A DNA stretch of 33,196 nt from Rhodospirillaceae bacterium (GCA_018671895.1 JABHGV010000028.1:1-33196), one strand, 5' to 3'; shown: positions 1-8,295, counted from the first letter of the stretch. The notes: a model not told the origin generated them from the letters alone. Translations and numbers: made by a program.

Positions 1-222
1 CTTGCAGAAAAAATTTACTAATAATAACAAATAGTTACAAAGTCTTTGTGAGCACCGTTCCGTAAGCTTTAAGTAGTTAATTCGTATAACAGTTCAAGTC
101 CTACCATTAGACGATTCCCCATCCGGTTCGGGCGATTATATAGACCCGCTTTGCCCGGAGGGAAAGGGTACAAAGAGCACCAGAGGGCAAGGGCTGACAC
201 GGCACCAGACAATACCCACGAT
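1..222. other. Left-edge intergenic region without a recognisable gene
   Basis: No open frame of useful length and no tRNA or rRNA could be recognised here. The first 100 bases are AT-rich. They hold a short near-palindrome, ACAAAG-T-CTTTGT, at 37-49. The rest is GC-richer and holds TATATA near 137-142. The neighbouring gene on the left lies outside the window, so this could be the shared upstream region of a divergent gene or the tail of a convergent one. I cannot decide between these. Confidence 0.5.
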
Positions 223-236
223 TTGACCATGGTCAA
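223..236. promoter_or_regulatory. FNR/FnrL-type operator upstream of the PhyH-family gene
   Basis: The sequence TTGACCATGGTCAA is a perfect 14-bp palindrome of the form TTGAY-N4-RTCAA, the consensus of FNR/FnrL/Anr oxygen-sensing regulators. Its end lies 77 bases before the chosen ATG at 314, a normal distance for an activator site. No convincing -10 box is seen; CATTTA at 260-265 is only a weak match. The same half-sites, TTGAC and GTCAA, recur at 3655-3668 upstream of ubiT. Binding and the direction of control are inferred. Confidence 0.65.
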
Positions 237-313
237 AGCAAAGGGCCGGACTCCGTGGCCATTTAGTCGGCCGCATTGAAAATGTTCAGTTATTGACAGG
301 GGGAATGGGCGTT

Positions 314-1081
314 ATGTCGTTATCACAAGCGCAGATAGATGAATTTCGCGATAAGGGCTTCGTCGTCGTCGGGGGATTCTTCAACCCCGATGAAGCGGCG
401 AAAATTTCCGCATGGCTCGATGAGATGAGAGACAAGCAACCGGCAGACGGTGAGGAGGCAAAATACTACGAAACCAGCCCGCTGAACGGTGAAAACATTC
501 TGGTCCGCATCGAAAATGTTATCGGCGCGCAAAATCAGGATATGTCGGACCTTGTGATTTCCGACAAGGCCAAAGAGGCCCTGACCCAGCTGATTGGCGA
601 AGCGCCAGTCCTGTTCAAGGAAAAAGCCAATTACAAACTTCCCGGTTGCCGTGCCGACAAGCTGCATCAGGATCAGGCCGCAGGCTGGAACGCCTATTGC
701 GATTTCTTCATTACCATGGGCATCGCGGTGGATGAAAACCGGATCGACAACGGCGCGCTCAGTTTCATGAATTCCGGTAATTACAAAAAAGAACTGATGA
801 CCGATGAATGGAAGCCGTTGACCGAGGATGACCCGCCGTATCAGCCCGAAGACGAATACGTACTGATCGAGGCAAATCCCGGTGATGTGATTTTCTTTGA
901 TGCCTATGTGCCGCACGGCTCGCCGCCGAATACCGGCAGCCGCAGCCGACGCAATATCTTCCTGACCTTCAATCGGGAATCCGACGGCGATATGCGCGAA
1001 AAGTATTATCAGGACAAGTGGGCGAACTATGCGCCGAACCAGTCGGCCGAGGCGCGCACCGACGACTCTTTCAGGGTCTAG
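314..1081 (+). CDS. Phytanoyl-CoA dioxygenase (PhyH) family Fe(II)/2-oxoglutarate oxygenase
   Basis: A 255-residue protein of the PhyH fold. These cytosolic enzymes use O2 and 2-oxoglutarate to hydroxylate a substrate. Visible iron ligands are the HxD motif H118-Q-D120 and the distal H201 in a PHGSPPN segment. R212/R213, followed by NIFLTFN, fit the 2-oxoglutarate-binding arginine region. The substrate cannot be read from the sequence. Relatives act on lipids, ectoine or phosphonates, and a phosphonate pathway lies about 22 kb away, but a link is only a guess. I chose the ATG at 314 because GGGGG at 299-303 is well spaced from it; TTG 293 and ATG 305 fit worse. The stop overlaps that of the convergent ubiV: the palindrome CTAG at 1078-1081 provides TAG on both strands. 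An FNR-type box lies upstream at 223-236. Confidence 0.85.
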   Translation: MSLSQAQIDEFRDKGFVVVGGFFNPDEAAKISAWLDEMRDKQPADGEEAKYYETSPLNGENILVRIENVIGAQNQDMSDLVISDKAKEALTQLIGEAPVLFKEKANYKLPGCRADKLHQDQAAGWNAYCDFFITMGIAVDENRIDNGALSFMNSGNYKKELMTDEWKPLTEDDPPYQPEDEYVLIEANPGDVIFFDAYVPHGSPPNTGSRSRRNIFLTFNRESDGDMREKYYQDKWANYAPNQSAEARTDDSFRV

Positions 1082-1974
1082 CTGAAAGTGTATCCGGTCT
1101 GGTTGTTGATGTAGCCGTTGCAGAACGTCGCATCACCGGCCAGGGCGGAAAGCCGTTCGCTGGCCTCGTCGGGTGCTGTCTTGCCATCAATGACGGCGCG
1201 GTATGTTTCGCTGACCGCCACCATGTCGACGCTGGCATGGGGCGACAGGCGCAGCCGACGGATGCCCAAATCAAGCAGGTCGGGAACGGCGGCGCTTAAA
1301 TCCGTGTAGGCATGTGACAGGGTTTGCACACCATTGATCGCAAGGAACGGCTCGCCATCCAGGGTCTCAACCTCCATCCCGTCGGCATCCTCGATACAGA
1401 CATACTGACACCCGTCCTTGTGCAGGCCGTGGGCGCGGGCGTGGTAACACCGCGCCGAAATCGCCAACGGCAGACGTCCGAACACCATCACTTCCAATTC
1501 TGCCGGGCTGTCCTTGGCCAATGCCCCCAGCGCATCCATACCCAATTCCACCGGCAGGCATACCGAGCGCGCCCCGTTTCGGGCCAGATAGGCCAACGTT
1601 CCTTCGTTGTAGACATTGACGAACGGGCCGACCGCATGGGGCCTGCCACCCAGCAGCGCGACCGCCGAGACGTCGTTGGCCTCGACAATAATGTTGTCTT
1701 CGTCAATCGCCGCGGTGTCGCGAACGCTTTTCATCTCGCGCTTGTTCATGATCAACGCCAGTGTCGATAAAATGACCTGCTTGTCGGCTGCCAGCAGTCG
1801 CTCTATCACGTCAGCCATATAGGGCTCGAAAAAGGGCGCGCGCTTCGAACACACAACCTCGCCGACGCAAACCACATCGACGTCGGCCTCGTCTGCCATG
1901 CGAAAGTGGAAATCTCGCCAGTCTTCCGGTGTCCAGTTGAACAGAACAGGGCCCATGACCAAGGTTGTGTTCAT
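1078..1974 (-). CDS. ubiV: UbiV, U32 peptidase-family iron-sulfur protein of O2-independent ubiquinone synthesis
   Basis: A 298-residue U32-family protein. UbiV forms a complex with UbiU that is needed to hydroxylate the ubiquinone ring without oxygen. It carries a [4Fe-4S] cluster on four cysteines. Here they are C42 (in VCSKR), C176, C189 and C193. The 13- and 4-residue steps between the last three equal those of E. coli UbiV (C180, C193, C197). TTAGGGGA lies 7 bases before the ATG. It is the last gene of ubiT-ubiU-ubiV, 11 bp after ubiU, so the order and the cysteine pattern both separate it from the tRNA-modifying or collagenase-like U32 proteins. It converges on the PhyH-family gene with overlapping stop codons. 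Confidence 0.94.
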   Translation of the reverse strand: MNTTLVMGPVLFNWTPEDWRDFHFRMADEADVDVVCVGEVVCSKRAPFFEPYMADVIERLLAADKQVILSTLALIMNKREMKSVRDTAAIDEDNIIVEANDVSAVALLGGRPHAVGPFVNVYNEGTLAYLARNGARSVCLPVELGMDALGALAKDSPAELEVMVFGRLPLAISARCYHARAHGLHKDGCQYVCIEDADGMEVETLDGEPFLAINGVQTLSHAYTDLSAAVPDLLDLGIRRLRLSPHASVDMVAVSETYRAVIDGKTAPDEASERLSALAGDATFCNGYINNQTGYTFS

Positions 1975-1985
1975 TCGACGATCCC

Positions 1986-2972
1986 CTAACGCCAGGTTTT
2001 CTGATAGGCACCGGCGGTCTTGCGTTGACCTTCGGTGATCTCGGTCAGATCGGTTTCAACGACGGCTCCGTCATCCATCGAATCGACGGCTCGGCGAAAC
2101 GATGTCACGACCTTCGCGATATAGGCCTTGCCGCGCTGGCGGCCCTCGATCTTCAGGCCCGTCACTCCGGCCTTGGCCAAATCGGGCAGGATCGATGCGG
2201 CATTCAGGCTGACCGGGTCTTCGAACAAATACGATGCTTCGCCGTTGGCAACGAACCGTCCCTTGCACAGGGTCGGATAGCCCGCCGCCTCATCGGCCTC
2301 AAACGCGTTGATGGTGAAATCACCCAGCTTCGAGACCATGCGGCCGTTTTCGTCTTCGTCATAGCGCACGGCGCAGGCCGGGGAGCAGACGCCGTTGGTG
2401 TTGGGCGACTGGCCGGTGGCGTAAGACGACAACGCACAGCGGCCCTCGGCCATGACGCACAGACCTCCGAATACGAAGACCTCGGTCTCAACATCGATCT
2501 CCTTGTTCAGGGCGGCGATCTCGGCGACGCTCAGCACTCGTGGCAGAACCACGCGTTTGACGTCGAAGGCATCTTGATAAAAACGAATGGCCTCGGGGTT
2601 TGACGCGGACGCCTGCACCGACAGATGGCGACGCAGATCGGGATGTTTGCGGCTCGCATAATCAAGCATGCCGATATCGGCCAGGATAACCGCATCGACG
2701 CCAAGACTGGCGCCGTCGTCGACCGCCTGATGCCAGGCGGTGCTGTCGCCCGCCGTCGGGAAGGTATTGATGGCCAGGAATATCTTGCAGCCATTGTCAT
2801 GGGCATGGTCGATGCCTTGCTGCAATTCATCGCGGCTGAAATTCAGGCCGGGAAAATTGCGGGCATTGGTGGCGTCGCGAAACCCCAGATAGACGGCATC
2901 CGCACCACTGCTGACCGCGGCCTTCAACGCCGCCGGGGTTCCGGCCGGGCATACAAGTTCCAATGCGGTCAT
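1986..2972 (-). CDS. ubiU: UbiU, U32 peptidase-family iron-sulfur protein of O2-independent ubiquinone synthesis
   Basis: A 328-residue U32-family protein, the usual length for UbiU. With UbiV it carries out or enables the oxygen-independent hydroxylations that replace the flavin mono-oxygenases UbiI, UbiH and UbiF. The four expected cluster ligands are seen at C172, C179, C196 and C236. Their spacing of 7, 17 and 40 closely follows E. coli UbiU (C169, C176, C193, C232). The N-terminus ELVCPAGTPAALKAAV is typical of the family. The start codon overlaps the ubiT stop (ATGA at 2969-2972), indicating translational coupling. RlhA/YegQ-like U32 hydroxylases are related, but the UbiT and UbiV neighbours settle the call. 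Confidence 0.95.
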   Translation of the reverse strand: MTALELVCPAGTPAALKAAVSSGADAVYLGFRDATNARNFPGLNFSRDELQQGIDHAHDNGCKIFLAINTFPTAGDSTAWHQAVDDGASLGVDAVILADIGMLDYASRKHPDLRRHLSVQASASNPEAIRFYQDAFDVKRVVLPRVLSVAEIAALNKEIDVETEVFVFGGLCVMAEGRCALSSYATGQSPNTNGVCSPACAVRYDEDENGRMVSKLGDFTINAFEADEAAGYPTLCKGRFVANGEASYLFEDPVSLNAASILPDLAKAGVTGLKIEGRQRGKAYIAKVVTSFRRAVDSMDDGAVVETDLTEITEGQRKTAGAYQKTWR

Positions 2973-3562
2973 GCTTCAGGCGCTTTGGGAATTCTGGATT
3001 GCGGGGCCAGTGCGCAGTCTTTCAGAAACTCAAGATCGTCGTTCAGTCGTGAATACAGGCGTTCACCAAGGCCGAACGCATGGCGCGCGGGCATTGCAAA
3101 CGGACCCAGGAAATCCAGCAGGTCGCGTTTGACGTCGATACCGGCATCGTCGACGGCATTGCGCAAGGCGACGACGGCCTCTGTATCGCCTTCGATGGAC
3201 AGGGTGCGCGAGAAAAACATCGCGTCGCCGTCGATGCGGCCTTCCAACAGGTCAATCAATGTCAGCAAGGGGCCACGGATCGTCGCCACCGCCCGGTCGG
3301 CGTCTTCACGCGCTGCCGTCAGGCGCGGATGTTCCGGGTCGGCATCAAGAATGAAGACCAGGGGAAGGTCGATGGGGTCAATCAGGAAAACAGTTTCGTT
3401 CAGGCATGACAGCCTTTCGAACAGTCCGGGATGGCTGCGGTTCAGGATCGCAAATATGGCATCAAGGGCCGGTTGTAACAGTCGCGGCGACAGGGGTCGC
3501 GCCAGCAGGCCGGCCAAAAGCACCGGGGACAAGGGCGGCGTCTTTCCATGGGTGGGAAACAA
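2969..3562 (-). CDS. ubiT: UbiT, SCP2-domain lipid-binding accessory factor for O2-independent ubiquinone synthesis
   Basis: A 197-residue protein of the SCP2/UbiJ-like lipid-binding type. UbiT is the anaerobic counterpart of UbiJ and is thought to hold the hydrophobic ubiquinone intermediates. Visible traits are a proline-rich N-terminal stretch, a mixed alpha/beta SCP2-like core with a segment around GRIDGDAMFFSRTLSIEGDTE, and a length close to E. coli UbiT. The start is TTG at 3562: AAAGGAG lies 8 bases upstream and no better ATG exists. It is the first gene of ubiTUV. An FNR-type box and a CATTAT -10 lie 67-106 bp upstream, so expression under low oxygen is likely. Confidence 0.9.
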   Translation of the reverse strand: MFPTHGKTPPLSPVLLAGLLARPLSPRLLQPALDAIFAILNRSHPGLFERLSCLNETVFLIDPIDLPLVFILDADPEHPRLTAAREDADRAVATIRGPLLTLIDLLEGRIDGDAMFFSRTLSIEGDTEAVVALRNAVDDAGIDVKRDLLDFLGPFAMPARHAFGLGERLYSRLNDDLEFLKDCALAPQSRIPKAPEA

Positions 3563-3628
3563 CGGTGTGGCTCCTTTGTCGCGTCTTCAATCAGGGACGA
3601 TCCCATTGCGGGCAAATGACGCAACACC

Positions 3629-3668
3629 ATAATGTCAAAGGGACTCCTCAGTGCTTGACCGCCGTCAA
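3629..3668 (-). promoter_or_regulatory. FNR-type operator and promoter of ubiTUV
   Basis: TTGACCGCCGTCAA at 3655-3668 is TTGAC-N4-GTCAA, matching TTGAY-N4-RTCAA in both halves. On the minus strand CATTAT lies at 3634-3629, 20 bases past the box. A start near 3622 puts the box centre at about -40, the class II position from which FNR-type proteins activate. The leader to the TTG start would be about 60 nt. The same box lies 118 bp before the permease gene on the other strand and could also affect that gene. The geometry is read from sequence; binding is inferred. Confidence 0.7.
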
Positions 3669-3785
3669 ATGCGGCTTCACCCCCCGATGATGCGCGTATC
3701 GGTTGTTTTCACAGTTAAGCAGACAAATATATCAAGCCATTGCTATGCTTGTATTTCGGCTCGACGGATATGGGTGGGTGAACGG

Positions 3786-5636
3786 ATGACGGCAGATCTT
3801 GCCTCAGGCGCGGCCAATACGATGCAGATGTGGGCGGCGTTCGCCCTGATCCTTGGCGCGCTGGCGCTGTACGTGTCGGAACGGCTGTCCATCGAAGTCA
3901 CGTCCGTCGGCGTCATCTGTATCCTGATCGTATTCTTTCAATTGTTCCCGGTCATCGGCGTTGACGGTCGCAACGTGCTGTCGGCCGAGCGCCTGTTGCT
4001 GGGCTTCGCCAACCCCGCCCTGATTACGGTGCTGGCGCTGCTCGTCGTCGGCCAGGGCATGGTGCGAACAGGTGCCCTTGATCGTGCCGCCTTGGTGTTG
4101 TTAAAGGCCGGGGCCGGATCGCCTTTGTTGTCGGTCGGTATCGTCATGGTCGTCGCCATGCTGATCAGCGGCGTGCTCAATAACATTCCCGTGGTCGTGA
4201 TTTTCATTCCCGTCATCCAGATGCTGGCCGACAAGCTGGACCGCCCGGCCAGCAAGATGATGATGGGGCTCAGCTTTACCGCCGTGCTTGGCGGCTCGGT
4301 CACGTTGATCGGCTCGGGCTCGAACCTGCTGGTTTCCTCAGCGCTGATCGAACTGGGATACAAGCCTTTTGATTTCTTCGACTTTACGGTGCCGGGGCTG
4401 GTGCTGGCGGCGGCCGGGTTGGTCTATGTGCTGGGCGTCTTGCCGTTCTTGTTGCCGGACCGGACCTCGCTGGCCTATCGCATCATGAGCCGTTCGCCGA
4501 AACACTTTTTGACCCAGATCGCGGTCGCCGAGGATTCGCGTCTCCTCGGCGCGAAAGCCGTCGGCGGAGTCATCGAAGGGCTGCCCGACGTGCGCGTCCG
4601 CATGATCATTCGGGGCGAGGCGGTAATGACGCCGCCCTATCATGATTTCATTGTCGAGGCCGGGGATATGATCGTCGCGGCTGCCTCGCGCAAGGCCATG
4701 TCGGCGGCGATGAGCGACGACCCGGGATTTCTCGAGGCCGTCGCCGACGAGCCGGGCGGCGAGGAAGCCCTGAATAAAACCGAACGGGTCATGGCCGAAG
4801 TGATGATCGCACCGGCGTCCTCGATGATCGGGCTCAGGTTGCGCCAGACCGGGTTTCAGTTGCGCACCCGCTGTTTCGTGCTCGGCGTGCAGCGCCGCGC
4901 CCACATGGTTCGCAGTCGGCTGTCGGAAATGGTGCTGGAAGCCGGTGACGTGCTGCTGGTGCAAGGCGAGCCCGATGATATTCGCGCACTCGGCGCTGAC
5001 CGCAACATTGTTTTAATGGAAGGCTCGGCAGAGGAAATGCCGGTGGTCCATCATGCCAAGCGGGCCGGGCTTATTTTTCTGGGCGTCGTCGCGCTGGCAT
5101 CCAGCGGCATGTTTCCGGTCGTCGGCGCGGCCCTGCTGGGCGCCGTCGGCATGGTGCTGACAGGCGCACTGAAAGTGCAACAGGCGACCCGTTCCTTAGA
5201 TAGCAAGATCGTCACCATGATCCCGGCGGCCTTGGCCATGGGGGTGGCGATGCAGGAAACCGGCGGCGCACAGTTTCTGGCCGCCTCAATGACATCGCTG
5301 GTCGCCGGATCGTCGCCCGCCGTCATATTGTCGGGCACCTTTATGATGGCCGCCGTGCTCGCCAACGTCATCGGCTCGAACGCGTGCGCGGTTCTGTTCA
5401 CGCCGATTGCCGTCGGCCTGGCGGCCGAGGCCGGGGTCGACCCGCACGTCTTCGCCATCGCCGTGGTGTTTGCTGCCAATGCAGGGCTGGCAACGCCGAT
5501 CGGTTATCAGACCAATGTGCTGGTGATGGGGCCGGGGCATTACCGGTTCGTTGATTTCATCCGTGGCGGCGCACCGCTGGTGCTGGTCCTGTGGCTGGTG
5601 TTCAGCCTGTTCGCGCCATGGTATTACGGGGTTTAG
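3786..5636 (+). CDS. SLC13/DASS-type anion permease with two RCK_C (TrkA_C) domains
   Basis: A 616-residue inner-membrane transporter. Hydrophobic helices fill about residues 10-210 and 420-616. Between them lie two soluble RCK_C/TrkA_C-like modules (roughly 225-300 and 330-400), each ending in an EAGD-type motif (EAGDMIVAA, EAGDVLLVQ). The paired motifs GSGSN in the first half and QTN before VMGPGHY in the second match the two substrate-binding SNT-like loops of the divalent anion/Na+ symporter superfamily. Sulfate, dicarboxylate or another anion are all possible. The longest frame begins at 3651, but ATG 3786 is preferred: it follows a GGGTGGGTGA stretch and begins just before the first helix. 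It is divergent from ubiT, and the FNR-type box lies between them. Confidence 0.85.
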   Translation: MTADLASGAANTMQMWAAFALILGALALYVSERLSIEVTSVGVICILIVFFQLFPVIGVDGRNVLSAERLLLGFANPALITVLALLVVGQGMVRTGALDRAALVLLKAGAGSPLLSVGIVMVVAMLISGVLNNIPVVVIFIPVIQMLADKLDRPASKMMMGLSFTAVLGGSVTLIGSGSNLLVSSALIELGYKPFDFFDFTVPGLVLAAAGLVYVLGVLPFLLPDRTSLAYRIMSRSPKHFLTQIAVAEDSRLLGAKAVGGVIEGLPDVRVRMIIRGEAVMTPPYHDFIVEAGDMIVAAASRKAMSAAMSDDPGFLEAVADEPGGEEALNKTERVMAEVMIAPASSMIGLRLRQTGFQLRTRCFVLGVQRRAHMVRSRLSEMVLEAGDVLLVQGEPDDIRALGADRNIVLMEGSAEEMPVVHHAKRAGLIFLGVVALASSGMFPVVGAALLGAVGMVLTGALKVQQATRSLDSKIVTMIPAALAMGVAMQETGGAQFLAASMTSLVAGSSPAVILSGTFMMAAVLANVIGSNACAVLFTPIAVGLAAEAGVDPHVFAIAVVFAANAGLATPIGYQTNVLVMGPGHYRFVDFIRGGAPLVLVLWLVFSLFAPWYYGV

Positions 5637-5665
5637 GCACGCTTGTTTTGTGACTATGATCGCGC

Positions 5666-6955
5666 ATGTCCACATCCACCGATCATTCAGCCTTTCCCCT
5701 GAAGCGGCATTTTTACCGACGCATTGTGCCGATGCTGGTCGCCTTCGTCGTCACGCTGGTCGTTGTTTCCAGTCTCAGTGCGCGCGATGTAATGAAGACG
5801 ATCTATCTGGAACAGGCCCAGCAGCGGGCCGGTCTGGTCGCCGATGGTCTTCATGAACACGCCCCGGACGCATGGGCGGCGCTGCTGGACAACAAGCTGG
5901 GCGACGATATCGCGACATCGAAAAACGGGCGGAAATTGTCCACGGCAATTGCCCGCGAAATTGAGTCACTGGGCATTGTTCGCATCAAGGTCTATGACGT
6001 TTCCGGGCGTACGCTCTATTCGACGGAACCGGGTGCCGTCATCGGTAAACTGGAAACGCAAGGCGAGGCCCTGCGTACGGCCATTCTGGACCTGAAACCG
6101 GCGTTGGATGTTCAAAATGAGCCGGATGGATCCACCCTGTATGAAGTTTATGTGCCGATCATGGATGCCACCGGCGATCTGCTTGCCATTTTCGAGCTGT
6201 ATGAAAAACCCGAAGCCCTGAACACACTGCTTGGCAATGCCATGATCACGGCGGCGCTGCCATCGGCGCTGCTGTTCGCGATTTTAGTCATCGGGCTTTT
6301 CTGGATGGTGTCGCGCGCTCAAGCCGACCTGAACAGGCACAATGCCCGGCTTCGGCAATTGCAGGATCAGCTGTCCAGTCTGGTGTCGGATTCAGCGGTC
6401 GCAGCCGCCCAGCAGGCAGGCGAGGGCGGAGAATTGCCGGTGCAGCGCAGGGTCGAGACCATTTTCTATTCCGACATTCGCGACTTCACGTCCTATTCAG
6501 AAGCCAATTCGCCGGAAAACGTTATCGGGTTTTTGAATGAAATCATGGAAATTCAGATCGGGGCTATTCGCGATGCCGGGGGCGATGTCGATAAACTGAT
6601 TGGCGATGCGGTGCTGGCCCGGTTCGATGGCAGCGACGCCGAACGGCTGGCCATGGAAACCGCCAGCCTGATCCATCAACGCATCTCTGATGCCGATTTG
6701 CCGCGGCGTGTCGGCATTGGCATTTTTACCGGCGAGGTTATCGCCGGGGCCGTTGGTTCCGCAGCCCGGCACGATTACACCGTTATCGGCGATACCGTGA
6801 ACGTGGCGGCGCGTTTGTGTACCGAAGCCGGGACCGAGGAAACGGTTGTCGATCTGGGCACCGCCCGTCGCTCGCAGATGGAAGATCTTGGCGATGAATC
6901 AAAAATTACCGTCAAGGGGCGCGACGAACCGCTGGTCATCTATCGCCGTCGTTGA
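5666..6955 (+). CDS. Membrane-bound class III adenylate/guanylate cyclase
   Basis: A 429-residue protein with a membrane helix at about residues 20-40, a likely periplasmic sensor segment of some 150 residues, and a second helix at about 195-215. A short coiled linker leads into a C-terminal class III cyclase domain. The domain has both metal-binding aspartates (FYSDIRDFT and KLIGDAVLARF), the purine-contacting lysine in DKLIGD, and the transition-state pair N and R in NVAARL. It should therefore be active. The lysine favours ATP, so cAMP is the likely product, though this is not certain. The periplasmic part resembles the extracellular sensors of other cyclases, but I cannot name its ligand. 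It begins 29 bp after the permease stop and may be co-transcribed with it. Confidence 0.88.
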   Translation: MSTSTDHSAFPLKRHFYRRIVPMLVAFVVTLVVVSSLSARDVMKTIYLEQAQQRAGLVADGLHEHAPDAWAALLDNKLGDDIATSKNGRKLSTAIAREIESLGIVRIKVYDVSGRTLYSTEPGAVIGKLETQGEALRTAILDLKPALDVQNEPDGSTLYEVYVPIMDATGDLLAIFELYEKPEALNTLLGNAMITAALPSALLFAILVIGLFWMVSRAQADLNRHNARLRQLQDQLSSLVSDSAVAAAQQAGEGGELPVQRRVETIFYSDIRDFTSYSEANSPENVIGFLNEIMEIQIGAIRDAGGDVDKLIGDAVLARFDGSDAERLAMETASLIHQRISDADLPRRVGIGIFTGEVIAGAVGSAARHDYTVIGDTVNVAARLCTEAGTEETVVDLGTARRSQMEDLGDESKITVKGRDEPLVIYRRR

Positions 6956-7004
6956 GTGGAACTCTCTGATTCAAATCGTTAAAAACCCCACCCAAAATGG
7001 GTCA

Positions 7005-7033
7005 TTGACGCAGTGCAGCATTGCTCCTATAAG
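7005..7033 (+). promoter_or_regulatory. Sigma-70 promoter of serC-serA
   Basis: TTGACG at 7005-7010 and TATAAG at 7028-7033 are separated by exactly 17 bases, a near-consensus housekeeping promoter. Transcription would start near 7040, giving a leader of about 53 nt before the serC ATG at 7093. The cyclase gene ends at 6955, so the serine genes do not depend on it. Confidence 0.75.
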
Positions 7034-7040
7034 CGCGGTG

Positions 7041-7087
7041 GGCCAGCGTTCCCCAACGAACGCCAGCTCTTCTGTAAGGAAGGGAGT
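7041..7087 (+). ncRNA. Two-hairpin leader RNA of serC, candidate serC motif
   Basis: The leader begins right after the promoter. It can form a first hairpin, GCGTT (7046-7050) with AACGC (7059-7063); a shorter alternative pairs CGTT with AACG at 7055-7058. A second hairpin pairs CTTC (7069-7072) with GAAG (7079-7082). The second overlaps the ribosome-binding stretch GGAAGGGAG at 7078-7086, so folding could hide it. A conserved alphaproteobacterial 'serC' RNA motif is known in front of serC-serA operons and has two hairpins. Position and shape fit, but I matched it from memory and not against a covariance model. Confidence 0.55.
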
Positions 7088-7092
7088 TAGAA

Positions 7093-8277
7093 ATGACAAC
7101 ACCACAGAAGCCGGACATGCGTCCGGCAAATCCCAATTTTTCATCAGGTCCCTGCGCCAAACGTCCGGGTTGGTCAGTCGATGCTCTTGCCGATGTTCTG
7201 GACGGGCGTTCGCATCGTTCCGGGCCCGGCAAGGCGAAACTGGCCGAAGTCATCGACCGCACCCGTGCCGTTCTTGGCATCCCCGACGATTACCGCATCG
7301 GCATCGTGCCGGCATCCGATACCGGTGCCGTCGAGATGGCGCTGTGGTCGATGCTCGGGCCCAGGCCAATCGACATGCTGGTCTGGGAAAGCTTCGGCGC
7401 CGGATGGGCCAGCGATGTCACCAAGCAGTTGAAGCTGGATGATGTGCGCGTCATGGATGCGCCATACGGCCAGTTGCCTGACTTGGGCAAAGTTGATTTC
7501 AACCGCGATGTGGTCTTTGCCTGGAACGGCACCACGTCTGGCGTTTGTGTGCCCGATGGCGACTGGATTGACGGCGGGCGCGAAGGCCTGACACTGTGCG
7601 ATGCGACGTCTGCGGTTTATGCCTACGACCTGCCGTGGGACAAGCTGGATGTCACCACATGGTCCTGGCAAAAAGTCATGGGTGGTGAAGCCGCGCACGG
7701 CATGCTGGTCTTGAGCCCGCGTGCTGTTGAGCGTTTGCAAAGTCATACGCCAACCTGGCCGATGCCGAAGATTTTCCGCCTGACCAAGTCAGGCAAATTG
7801 ATCGAAGGCATCTTCCGGGGCGAGACCATCAACACACCGTCCATGCTCGCCGTCGAAGACGCACTGGACGGCCTGAAATGGGCCGAAGGCTTAGTGGGTG
7901 GAAGTGGGGGCGGCGGGAAAGCTCTGCAAGACCGTACCAAAGCCAATCTGGCCGCCATTGAAGCCTGGGTTGATCGTACCGATTGGGTCGGTTTTTTGGC
8001 GACCGATGCGGCCCAACGCTCGCGCACCTCGGTTTGCCTGATGGTCACTGACGACTGGTTTGCCGGGCTTGACGCCGATGCTCAAGGCAAAGCGGCAAAA
8101 CGTCTGGCCAAGTTGCTCGACGAGGAAAGTGCGGCTTACGACATCGGCGGCTATCGCGATGCACCACCGGGCCTGCGCCTGTGGGCGGGATCGACCGTCG
8201 AGACCGCCGATCTTGTTGCCCTTTTCCCATGGCTTGACTGGGCGTTTGCCGCCGTTAAAGCCGAGATGACTTCTTAA
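7093..8277 (+). CDS. serC: Phosphoserine aminotransferase SerC
   Basis: A 394-residue PLP enzyme that turns 3-phosphohydroxypyruvate and glutamate into phosphoserine, the second step of serine synthesis. It belongs to the alphaproteobacterial type: N-terminal [13 protein letters not shown], the [10 protein letters not shown] stretch, and the PLP lysine in [10 protein letters not shown]. The family may also act on the related pyridoxine-pathway substrate. GGAAGGGAG lies 6 bases before the ATG. A glycine-rich run (GGSGGGG, about residues 272-278) sits in a loop where relatives are usually shorter; it should not touch the active site. serA follows 18 bp downstream, forming a two-gene serine operon behind a strong promoter and a structured leader. 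Confidence 0.96.
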   Translation: MTTPQKPDMRPANPNFSSGPCAKRPGWSVDALADVLDGRSHRSGPGKAKLAEVIDRTRAVLGIPDDYRIGIVPASDTGAVEMALWSMLGPRPIDMLVWESFGAGWASDVTKQLKLDDVRVMDAPYGQLPDLGKVDFNRDVVFAWNGTTSGVCVPDGDWIDGGREGLTLCDATSAVYAYDLPWDKLDVTTWSWQKVMGGEAAHGMLVLSPRAVERLQSHTPTWPMPKIFRLTKSGKLIEGIFRGETINTPSMLAVEDALDGLKWAEGLVGGSGGGGKALQDRTKANLAAIEAWVDRTDWVGFLATDAAQRSRTSVCLMVTDDWFAGLDADAQGKAAKRLAKLLDEESAAYDIGGYRDAPPGLRLWAGSTVETADLVALFPWLDWAFAAVKAEMTS

Positions 8278-8295
8278 GAATATAGGAATACCGAA

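Noticed and set aside
1-222. tRNA or small RNA gene at the left edge
   Set aside because: No cloverleaf, T-arm or clear promoter-terminator pair could be found.
1965-3632. Long plus-strand frames opposite ubiU and ubiT (212 and 335 residues)
   Set aside because: They are antisense shadows of well-conserved ubiU and ubiT. Their translations have no domain signature and they have no ribosome-binding site of note.
3651-3785. N-terminal extension of the permease gene
   Set aside because: It would add 45 residues without family resemblance and overlap the FNR-type box. ATG 3786 has a better upstream sequence and lies next to the first helix.
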